Assembly (NCBI GenBank): GCA_963922205.1
Contig: CAWUHX010000298.1
Location: 310,001 to 374,000 of the forward strand
DNA: 64,000 nt
Source: Romanomermis culicivorax
Lineage: Eukaryota; Nematoda; Enoplea; Mermithida; Mermithidae
Reading direction: 5' to 3'
The notes beneath the pieces are model-generated. The model was not told the origin of the DNA. It saw only the letters and a program-made list of their open reading frames with translations, and ran no database searches. The translations under genes were made by a program, and so were the position numbers. Below are positions 55,785-64,000 of the stretch, one piece after another. How positions within the stretch are numbered: position 1 is the stretch's first letter; each line of letters begins with the position of its first letter.

Positions 55785-56378
55785 TGTTGTATCTTGGTTT
55801 GGTCGGGGCGGAGATGATGCGGCGTGAGCAGGATTGGGATTCCGAGGTTGCGTCCTTAATGTACGTGCGTCCCACACCCACGTTTACCCGATAACCTAAT
55901 TACTGGTACTTAAACCCCGGCAATAATTAACCCAACAATTAAAGAAAAGCCTAGTTTCTTTAATTGTCTCCCTTATTGCTCAGTACCAAGAGGCGAGGGA
56001 GCTTTCCTACCTATTTATTATTACACAATAAAAGTACGAAAACTTACGTGACAAAAACGCGACGGGCTAGACGAAGAAAAAAGGTAATAACAATAAATCG
56101 ACTCCCACGCACGGGCGAGAAAAGAGACGAGAAAGCATGGTGGGAGGCTGCTAATATGTACTAGTGGTGGCCGGCGGGGCACACAACTAGTAAAAATACG
56201 AAAGAGAAAAATATAACATTAATCAATACTGAATAGAGAGAGACCAGCGCACGCGTACCGACGTGCGCTACAGTAAGATGGCTGCTGGTGGTCCGCGTTG
56301 CTCTCTCCACTTGCCACCTGCGGGCCTCGGACGCGTTTTGACAAAACAATAAAAATCGGCGGAAAACACACTACAACA
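55785..56378 (-). repeat. 3' LTR (about 594 bp)
   Basis: On the minus strand it begins TGTTGTAGTGTG right after the polypurine tract and ends with the complement of TGTTGTATCTTGG at 55785. Both ends share TGTTGTA. The outer boundary is uncertain by a few bases because TGTTG repeats there; the partner LTR is not in the window. Confidence 0.65.
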
Positions 56379-56391
56379 CCCCTCCCCCCTT
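56379..56391 (-). other. polypurine tract
   Basis: AAGGGGGGAGGGG on the minus strand directly before the LTR: the primer for plus-strand synthesis in LTR elements. Confidence 0.75.
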
Positions 56392-56867
56392 GCAGTAGAT
56401 CGCCCTAAGCGATCGTCAAGAAATACCGAAAAACATGCAAGGGGAAGGGCTCCGCAACTACAGGCCGTCACCGGGGTTGCCGAAGAATTCTTTGGCGTCA
56501 CACAGTGGGGCCGGCGGAGTTGTTGGGGTAGTTTGAGCCGATTTTTGGGGCGGCGACAATAGTGCGTCCAGCGGCGAAGTGTAAGGACAAAAACGGGGCA
56601 AGTGGGGGTGTGTAGCGGGCCACCGGCGGTCAACTTACTGTGTGCTTGCAGCGTCGGCTGCACGTGCACTGGAAACTAGTACAAAAGTATAAAGCATAAA
56701 CGAGATTAGAAATAAAACAACCGGGTCAAAATGAGGTTAAGAAACACAAAAACGAAGAAAAACAATATTACTGTACAAAGAGCTTTTGTTCAATGGCGGC
56801 GGCGGTAACGAGTATCGGATGCAGAGCGGTGGTTTCGTGGAGGATCGCGGCGGTCGCGTTCGTTTCG
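56392..56867 (-). other. retrotransposon 3' non-coding region
   Basis: Between the last stop and the polypurine tract. CpG-rich; no supported frame. Confidence 0.5.
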
Positions 56868-59800
56868 TCAGTAACGATCGTTGTGGTAGCCATGTGGATC
56901 GCGAGGGTCGTCGTGGCCATCAAAACGGATGTTACGGGAATAGCGGGATCGACCGTAATCAGAGGTATCCCGGCGGCGCGACGATGAGGTGGACGTTTGA
57001 AGTTGAAGCGGCGAGAGCGGGTTCACGCCTCGTGGTGGCAATTGAGTGGCGATTAGGGACGGTCTATCGGACGGCGTCCCTGTTGGCGGCAGCGGTCGCG
57101 GTGGCAAAAGGTTCCACCGGGCAGAAAAGTCGTGCCGACGCAGCAGGGGCGCGGGGCGATCCGTCTCGCTGTGATATTGCAAATAAATTTGTTGGATGTC
57201 GGCGATTTCGGGCGGCTGTGGAAACGGGGCGTAGCGCGGATAAGCCATCCAGCTGTTGATGAGTCCAACAGCGGTGTTGTAGGCTTGTAGTAGGCACGAG
57301 GGGTTATCCAGGCCGCGGGCTTCGTATAGGAAAAGTGTCAAATGGGCGGTGTGAACGGTGTCAACGACACCGAGCTCCTCAGCTCAAAGACCGGCGACCC
57401 ATTTCAATATCAACGTGGCCACATCGTGCGAGATCGGCGGTTGTTGTTCTTGATATGCGGGGCGATAGTGGTCGCGGAAATATTGATACAACGCCAGCGA
57501 GGCGTTCGTAGCACGGATGTGCACGGGCATGATTATACGAATACCGAGGCGCCCGAAAAAGTTTATCAATACCATTTCGTGCAGCGTGCGTGGCGAGAAA
57601 AATTCAACGGCCGGGTCAATGTGTGGCGGGTAGCCCGGTGTGACTAACGTAACGCAATGCGGCGTATCGGTGGTTCAAAATCGCGTATAATTTGGCAAAT
57701 GTGTGGCTTCGCTAGGCAACCGGGGTTTAATGGCTGGCGCGGAACTTGGTGGCAGAGGGGCTCCAAGAACCGGCCTAGTGGCGATGATCACCGGCGGCTG
57801 TTTGAACGCGGTAACTGAAGCCGACGTCGGGGCCGTAGGCGGCAGCGACGTGGTGTGGGTTACCGTGGTCGTTGTGGCGGATGTCAGAGCCGTAGACGGC
57901 TGCGACGTTACCGTAGGCGGAATCGAGGGTGTTGCGGGTTCCACGTCCATAGGAGGCGGTGGAAGCGGGACTTTGAATTCATCTTTTGGCGGGTTTTTCA
58001 AGGCCTCCAGACGTCGTTGGATCTCAGCGTCCCTATGCAACGGGCTGATAAAGTCCGTCAACTTGGGCGGTGACCGGCGGAACTGATGGCGATGGGCCTC
58101 TTCCTAAAAACCGGTCGTATGTACCTTGCGTGTTTGTTCACTTTGCGTACGGTGCGGCGGTGCGTCATCGCGGCGTTCGTGTTGGCGACTATCCCTGCCG
58201 GTTGATGGAGTTTGTTTTGTTTCTTTACGGTGGCGATCATCACGAGAGTGAGACTCGTGGCGTGAACGGTGGCTATCGGGTTGGTGAGCAGGCGGCGGTT
58301 TCGTTGCTGGCGCTGCTGTTTTGGAGGAGTCGGGTTTGGGTTTTGGCGTTGACGTGGCGTGCAAAGATCGTTCCGCCTCTTCGCGGGCTCTCTGTTTATC
58401 GCGTTGTTCGCGGCGTCGAGTTGTGCGTTCGCTGGGCGTTTGGCCGCGCTCAGCACGCGAAGTGCTGGGTGGCGGCGTACGCCGCGTGCTCGGTTCGTCC
58501 GTTGTTCGTGTTTTGTGGGATTTGCGGTACGCCGATTCTTCTTGGAGATGTTGTTTTCGTTTCGTTGAGTGCTCATACCGGCCGGGTCTTCGGATAGGAT
58601 TACCGTAGCGATCTAGAGCCGGCACGGACGTGCTGGGTGCCTGTGGGGTTTGAACATCCACAGGCGCCGTCGGCGGCACTAGAATCGCTGGTTGCGGCGG
58701 TTGCGGAATTGGTTGCGGTTGCGATGTGATCGGCGGCGGTAATGGAGCCGGTGGTTGCACGACGGGTTGGGCCATCGCAGGAGCCGTTTGAGCGACTTGC
58801 GGGGCCGGGGCGATCAATGTCGGTGGGGGCAACAAAATTCGTTGTATCTCTTCTTTTAGAGCTGCTGGGAAATCTTTCCACTGATGTTCGGGAAACAGCA
58901 TACCGGGCGGCGGTGGCGGAAAATGATACGCGGCGAGTGCTGCGGCTAAGGCGTCCCATTGAGTAGCTGAAATAAACTGTTGCGAAAAACGTATGGGGGC
59001 ACTATACCTGGCTGCGGCAACAGTAGCAATGATCGGAGGTCCCGGCAAGACTGCCGGCGTCGCCAAATATATTCGTGGGTCCACGGCGGGTGCCGTGGTC
59101 GTTATCGTAGTGGCCGGTTCTGTAGAGACCACGTCCATAGACGTGGATTGATCCACCGTGCTTTCTTCGGGTATGTCGGTCAACATTTGTTCTGACGTCA
59201 ACGTCTCGGAATCAATCGCGGCGGGTTGGACGGGAGTGGATTTGTCTATCGGAGCCGGGGCAATATTGGAAATTTCTTCGAGCGTCAATTTCAAGAAGTC
59301 GTTGATTTGCGTGGCGGTTGCGGTTATATCGGAGGGCGCGGCTGTCATAGGAAGGGCCGATGCGTCTGTTGACGGCGGCAGCTTCGCTATGTTGAGGTCG
59401 AAGATTGGCGTTTCGAGTAGTTCGTCATCGGCGGGTTCAACTTCGACATCGGTAGGGTGTTCGAGAAGTTCCTCGGCGGTGAGCGTTTGCACCGAAGCCG
59501 TAGTCGGCATGGGGTACGCATACACCGGCGCGGGGAACGAAAAGCGGTTTTGAAAGTCGATGAGTGCAATGAACGTTGAATAGAAGTGGAAACGGCTGTG
59601 CGGATTGGCCGTGTAGTCGTGTTCATCGATTTCAATTTCTTCGACCGACGTTTCCATGTGGAAGTCTTCGTTGAACACAATCGGGCGTAACGCAAACCGA
59701 TTGCAAATATACGTGCCGGGATCGCTAGAGAAACTTGGTTCGCGTTCCGGGATGCGGTTCATCCAATTCGTAAGAAGCGAATTGGGGTTGCCGTCGCTGC

Positions 59801-60521
59801 GGTACCACATGCACTCGTAAAACGCAGCGCGTATTTCTGGTGTCATTGATTGAGCGTGGCGAAGTAGGACATCGTTGACGAAGGCATATTCTGCGGCAGA
59901 ACACGGTGACGCAAGGAGCGCGGCTAACGGCATGAAAGACGTTAGCTTTGGGAACCAATCTCCGTCCACCTGTAAAAAATTAAGGATGGTGGAAGGGTGA
60001 TAACGATAATGAGTACCGTTATAGGTGCGCTCGCGTAGGGGTTGGTCGGCGGCTACGCGTTCTGTCCAAAGATCGGCAACTTCGTGAGGGAGGGGCGGTA
60101 AATTGGGGTCCTTGTATGGCATACGATCGCGGACGGCCAACTTGTATATCGGTGAAAGCGGAAAATTGAGCAAGTCGATAAGCCGGTCGGTGAGGTTGCT
60201 CTTCATGGCCGACGTGATGGCTGCTTGAAGGCGTTTGGGGTCGTCGAAAACAGATCCTGGTTTGAGAGCCGGATCTTCGTCATCGGAAACGTCCGGTGAT
60301 TTGTTCCATTCCTCCTTTTGTTTCTTTTTCTTTTTCTTCAGCACTTTTGGAACGGGGAGGAGCTTCGGGTGAGTTGTTCGCGTCAAAGCTTTGACGTCCC
60401 GGAAGCCATTCGGTACCGTTCCTAAACAAAAAGACCGACCGTGGTCGGACGATGTGCAATCATACATAAAAAATTTGTAAGCTGAAAGAACTTCGTCTCG
60501 CATTATCGCGGGTAAGGCCAC
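56868..60521 (-). pseudogene. long Pro-rich/basic retrotransposon ORF with three in-frame stops
   Basis: One frame of 1,218 codons broken by TAG at 58104-58106 and TGA at 57672-57674 and 57381-57383. First ATG at 60503. N-terminal ~330 residues are globular ([37 protein letters not shown]), then a Thr/Ala/Pro linker with long Pro runs, then ~170 residues rich in Arg/Ser/His/Lys that could bind nucleic acid, then a further Pro-rich segment and a globular C-terminal part ([24 protein letters not shown]). No family recognised; a Gag-like or structural role is possible. It is in the same frame as the exonuclease ORF, separated by one TGA. Confidence 0.6.
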
Positions 60522-60542
60522 TTGCGATGTTGTCGGGTATAT

Positions 60543-62141
60543 TCAGTTGGCATAGTCGGGGGGCAAGGCATCCGACAACGCGACGTTGTGAAAGGTGGCG
60601 ATAACGTATTCGGCGAGGTGGTCGATTTCGGCGGCGTCCAACGAGTCGTGGGGAAACAACGCGGGGGCGTTGTAGACCTCGGGGATGAAGCCGTAACGAC
60701 CAAAGGCCAAAAACAATAGCAACGGATAATAAGCGTCGAGGGCCGCGTAGGCCAGAACGTCAGATTGCAAGAACGACGTTGTCCGGTTGTTGAAAAAGCG
60801 TAGGGCTCCGGGGAAGTGTAGAGTGAGCTTTGAAACGTCCAGCGCCCACATGGCGGAAACTGTTGCTTTAAGCGTGCGTTTTTCCGGAAGGAAGCCAATT
60901 CGTGGCGCCAACTCGTACAGTGACGGGGATATGTCGATGTTTCGAATAACGCGGTATGCGTCGAAATGAATGGCTTTTACGACAGGGTCTTTGTTTTTCT
61001 TTTGCTGATCGGTTCGAAATTGTGTGCCCAGAAGAGCGTATATTCCCGCCCAGTCGTCGGCTCCATCGAAGGAAACTACGATGGTGTGTTCGCCATCGAC
61101 TAGGGAGAAAAGCGCGGTCCAGTCTTCCGGGGTAGCGGTGAACGTTTCGAAAACAAACATCGTGATGTTCGGGAATGCAAGTTGAACATAGCGGGGGTAG
61201 CTAGACGCCGTGGGGTTGGCTGGCATGGACACGGTGAACTGGAACTGTTTTATGTCGGCGGCCATGATCGATTCGGTGTCAAAGCCGACCAGCATATAGC
61301 CACCGAAGTTTGGTGTGGGTTGGGCGGCCAAGGCCTGCCCCAAACTTCCGGGTGAAAGGAATATTGGTGGCGGCAAGACATTCGGGGGTCGCGTGTACAT
61401 GGAAATGTACCACGACTCCAAATCGGCGACGCGAGTCAGGCGTTTGACGTTGTTTTCTAAACAAGAGCGAATGCGATACTCATCATTGACACATGGGGCA
61501 CCAAGTCGAATGAGCGACATGGGGATTGAAGGATGATTTAAACCTGAACCAGGAGGGAGGCGCGGTGTTGCTTTCAATTCATTAGAGGGACACATGCTTG
61601 AGGCGGCGTTGGCTTGGGCGGCGATGTCACCTTGATGGGCGCATTTGGACAACTGGATCGGGCTACAATAGCGAGATAACGAGAGTTGTCGTATGCGGAA
61701 ATCAAAGCAGCGGCCGGTTGTGGGCTGAGGAGGCCACAACTTGACGATGGCGGGGATCGCGGCGGCTGACCACGGATCTCTTGTCCCAAAACTACAGAGT
61801 GGGGGAGGTACCCATGGGGTCCCAAGCAAAAGCATGCAAGTATAAGCAGCAAAAGCATAAAATGAGAAAATACCGTCGCAGGCGAAACTTAGACCGTTTT
61901 GGTGGGGCTGCTGCTCGGCCCAATGTATGTATCGTTCGTTGACGTTTATCGATTCACGATACGGCGGAGGTTCGTTGGCCGTGGAGGTTGATCCAGTCGA
62001 CGGCGTCGTCATTTTGAAAAAATAAAATTTTTGGAGCGGCTGGAAAATGCGACTATTGCTGATGGAAGCGAAAAGTGGAAATGAAATAGTAAAAGAATAA
62101 GCCCCTGAAAGGTGAAGAAAGTGTAAAGTAAGAAAATGCAA
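60543..62141 (-). CDS. DEDDy 3'-5' exonuclease ORF of the second retrotransposon
   Basis: 532 codons from the first ATG; the ATG at 62012 (residue 44) is more likely, since an acceptor (CTTCACCTTTCAG) lies between them. Exonuclease domain about residues 280-480: LVGFDTES (D288, E290), VVSFDGADDWAGI (D363), LAYAALDAYY (Y465, D469), the full DEDDy set. Residues 90-215 are odd: a hydrophobic stretch followed by Pro/Cys-rich sequence where a second frame is also open, so a hidden intron is possible. It is very divergent from the ORF at 38787-40460 but has the same position after integrase. The TGA at 60543 separates it from the next ORF in frame. Confidence 0.75.
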   Translation of the reverse strand: MHFLTLHFLHLSGAYSFTISFPLFASISNSRIFQPLQKFYFFKMTTPSTGSTSTANEPPPYRESINVNERYIHWAEQQPHQNGLSFACDGIFSFYAFAAYTCMLLLGTPWVPPPLCSFGTRDPWSAAAIPAIVKLWPPQPTTGRCFDFRIRQLSLSRYCSPIQLSKCAHQGDIAAQANAASSMCPSNELKATPRLPPGSGLNHPSIPMSLIRLGAPCVNDEYRIRSCLENNVKRLTRVADLESWYISMYTRPPNVLPPPIFLSPGSLGQALAAQPTPNFGGYMLVGFDTESIMAADIKQFQFTVSMPANPTASSYPRYVQLAFPNITMFVFETFTATPEDWTALFSLVDGEHTIVVSFDGADDWAGIYALLGTQFRTDQQKKNKDPVVKAIHFDAYRVIRNIDISPSLYELAPRIGFLPEKRTLKATVSAMWALDVSKLTLHFPGALRFFNNRTTSFLQSDVLAYAALDAYYPLLLFLAFGRYGFIPEVYNAPALFPHDSLDAAEIDHLAEYVIATFHNVALSDALPPDYAN

Positions 62142-62517
62142 ACACTACCATTACGAAAAGCAACACAAACACCACTATGTTAATGGAGAATAAAATCAAC
62201 CTTTCCCAATTAGTCTTATGAGAGTGATAGCGGCCAGGGTCGGGCGGAAGTAAACCGAATGGCCTCGCGCTGAACAGAACATTAAAGAAGAAAACTCCCT
62301 CCTATTGCAAAAGTGTGGGAACCAGGGCAGGATGTAAAGTGATATTGTAAAGTCGGCCGAGTGCTAGTAAAAGACGGGTTGAAGGGAAATGTTTCGAAAC
62401 TGCCGTGCATCCTTGCTCATCAACGAGGTCGCCATGATCTAAATTAAACAAACATAAGGATTATTTACAACGCGGCGTGATGAGCGCCGTATCACAAAAG
62501 AAAAATGTCAAAGCAAA
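62142..62517 (-). other. gap between integrase and exonuclease, with a splice acceptor
   Basis: No frame. Its 3' end has a T/C-rich acceptor CTTCACCTTTCAG (about 62104-62116) before the exonuclease ATG, which suggests a spliced subgenomic RNA, as retroviruses use for env. Confidence 0.45.
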
Positions 62518-64000
62518 CTATTGCCGGCGAGAAGTGTGGGGCGTGCGGGGTCCACCTTCTTCGTTTTCGAACGCGTCCTTTGCCGGTCCTGGGACAAACG
62601 GTTTTAGACGTGTTATGGAGACGGTCTGCGGGCGGCCGGGCGTGTCGAGTGAGTCGATGGTGACAACGTTTTTGGCTGCGCGAGAGGCGTCCGTGATGAG
62701 GAAAGGCCCGATGAAGTCGGGTTGAATTTTGTTGGCTTTGCGCGTGTTGGTTAAAAGAACTAAGTCGTTGACGACGAAGTCGCGTTTTCGAGCTTTGCGG
62801 TCAAAATATTCTTTGCTGGCGGCGGCTGCGGCATCGAGGTTAGCTTTAATCTTTTCGTGCATCTTGAGTTGGGCTTGCGTTAGAATATGTTGATAAGCGT
62901 CGTAATTCAACGGCAAGGTGAGGCGGCGGGTGCAGTCATAGTCGAAGGTGATGCGCGGCTCATATCCTCGTAATAGACTGAATGGCAAATGGCGTGTAGC
63001 TGTATGCGGCGTGGCGTTGTAGGCGAACACGGCGTAGGGCAGGTAGCGTTCCCAGTTGTCTGGATCGTCAGCGGTATACTTTTTTAGCTGGGTGATCAAT
63101 GTTTGATTGAAGCGTTCGACCATTCCGTTGCACTGGGGGTGGTACGCCGTTGTTTTAACTTTTCGAATTTTGAGAAGTTCGCAAATATCTTGCATGAGCT
63201 TTGACGTAAAGCATCCGCCTTGATCGGAAAGGAGTACGAGGGGGCTGCCATGCGTGAGAACGACGTTGTTGATAAAACATTCCACTATTGTTGAAGCTTT
63301 TTGATCTGGTATCGGATGCGCGGACACGAATTTTGTGAAGTAATCCTGAAAAACAATAACGTAGGGACGCTTCTCACCTACTGGCGAAATGTTGATGATG
63401 TCGGTTGCCACGATTTCAAATGGGTGTTTGGGTTGAATTGGCAGCAATGGCGGAGGTGGTGACGTGCGCAGCGTTGTTAGTTGGCAAATTTTGCAGGTTT
63501 TGATCCAATCTCGAACGTTTTCTTCCATGCGGGGCCACCAAAAGTGAGCTTTGATGGCTGCTAGCGTGCGGTTTGTCCCTTGATGATTCAAAATTTTCGC
63601 GCCGTGGAATTGATGAAGAGTTTGGTCGACCATGGAGGCGGGTACGACTAATTGCTTGACCTCTTTAAGTTGACGGTATAAAATTTGATCTTCGAGGAAG
63701 AAAATCGGTGGGTGTTTGGCGGCATTGTCTATTTTGAGGGTGGCGATAATTTTTGTTATGGCCGGGTCCGCGGCTTGAGCTTTCAAAACTTCTTCGTGAG
63801 CGGCGATCGTAATGACCTCGGCCGGAGGCGGTTTGTGGTCGGCGTCTTTAGGCATTGAATTAGAGAGTGTGGGTTGACTGATGGTCTTTCTTGTCATTGC
63901 ACGGGTGATGGCGTTGATTTCGGCGTCGACTTCCGTGGGTAGTGAAGCCACTGCTGGGCGTATTTCGGGTACTGTTAAGTCGGTTTCCTTAGTTGCACCA
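62518..64000 (-). CDS. integrase of the second LTR retrotransposon (5' end beyond window)
   Basis: The frame is open to the window edge at 64000, so this is the C-terminal part of pol. From the GTG at 63951: zinc domain H116, H123, C153, C156; core D184 (VATDIINI), D243 (LLSDQGGCF), E279 (MVERFNQT); GPF segment [10 protein letters not shown]-terminal tail rich in Glu/Gly/Pro. Intact. It differs strongly from the integrase at 37274 (for example DQGG against DRGT), so the two elements are separate families. Gypsy-type is supported by the RT-less features only; RT lies outside. Confidence 0.88.
   Translation of the reverse strand, partial: GATKETDLTVPEIRPAVASLPTEVDAEINAITRAMTRKTISQPTLSNSMPKDADHKPPPAEVITIAAHEEVLKAQAADPAITKIIATLKIDNAAKHPPIFFLEDQILYRQLKEVKQLVVPASMVDQTLHQFHGAKILNHQGTNRTLAAIKAHFWWPRMEENVRDWIKTCKICQLTTLRTSPPPPLLPIQPKHPFEIVATDIINISPVGEKRPYVIVFQDYFTKFVSAHPIPDQKASTIVECFINNVVLTHGSPLVLLSDQGGCFTSKLMQDICELLKIRKVKTTAYHPQCNGMVERFNQTLITQLKKYTADDPDNWERYLPYAVFAYNATPHTATRHLPFSLLRGYEPRITFDYDCTRRLTLPLNYDAYQHILTQAQLKMHEKIKANLDAAAAASKEYFDRKARKRDFVVNDLVLLTNTRKANKIQPDFIGPFLITDASRAAKNVVTIDSLDTPGRPQTVSITRLKPFVPGPAKDAFENEEGGPRTPHTSRRQ

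Larger units (their letters stand above)
55785..64000 (-). mobile_element. second LTR retrotransposon (Ty3/gypsy-type), 3' part
   Basis: Read on the minus strand: integrase (open to the window edge), DEDDy exonuclease ORF, a long Pro-rich/basic ORF in the same frame, polypurine tract, 3' LTR. Gag, protease, RT and the 5' LTR must lie beyond 64000. It is strikingly CpG-rich compared with the flanks, suggesting a younger or less decayed insertion. Confidence 0.85.

Noticed and set aside
58070-58597. Plus-strand 175-codon ORF and others at 56.8-59.5 kb
   Set aside because: Shadows of the long minus-strand ORF; CpG-rich DNA leaves many frames open.

Overview
The window reads as eukaryotic nuclear DNA, most likely from a nematode. 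It is AT-rich. Introns inside genes are mostly 49-57 bp with TTTTCAG-type acceptors, and a degenerate (TTAGGC)n tract, the nematode telomere hexamer, lies in an intron at 13941-14006. Genus and species cannot be fixed from the sequence; a repeat-rich early-branching nematode is only a guess. Most of the window is mobile DNA.

Layout. 1-600: one possible terminal exon. 600-7403: a fold-back element with long inverted arms that carry a ~97-bp minisatellite; a Harbinger-like element (4471-6073, TSD TAA) sits in its right arm. 9195-15745 (minus): one convincing host gene, four exons, a four-transmembrane protein of about 493 residues whose introns hold MITEs and the TTAGGC tract. 15746-29826: mostly non-coding, with several MITEs and two weak exon candidates. 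29833-52275: a full-length Polinton/Maverick (22.4 kb) with ~290-bp terminal inverted repeats, AG...CT ends and a perfect 6-bp target duplication CGCTAT. 52855-53445: a broken retrotransposon gag. 55785-64000 (minus): the 3' portion of a second LTR retrotransposon that runs off the window.

The Polinton carries protein-primed DNA polymerase B, FtsK/HerA-type packaging ATPase, chromodomain integrase, adenovirus-type protease, penton-like minor capsid and double-jelly-roll major capsid genes. It also has accessory genes: a spliced HMG-box-like protein, a single-pass membrane protein and a secreted protein that share a four-cysteine module, and a minus-strand gene with a possible PC4-like region. 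Polymerase, ATPase and capsid genes are broken; integrase, protease and accessory genes are intact.

Inside the polymerase gene, exactly at an exon-intron junction, sits a 7.5-kb Ty3/gypsy-type element (34307-41837; two 633-bp LTRs, TSD AAAG). It has lost reverse transcriptase but keeps intact integrase and an intact 557-codon ORF with a DEDDy 3'-5' exonuclease domain (RNase D/WRN-like). The second, clearly divergent element at 55.8-64 kb has the same order, integrase then DEDDy exonuclease, followed in the same reading frame by a long Pro-rich/basic ORF. This recurrent integrase-exonuclease layout in LTR elements is the most interesting signal in the window.
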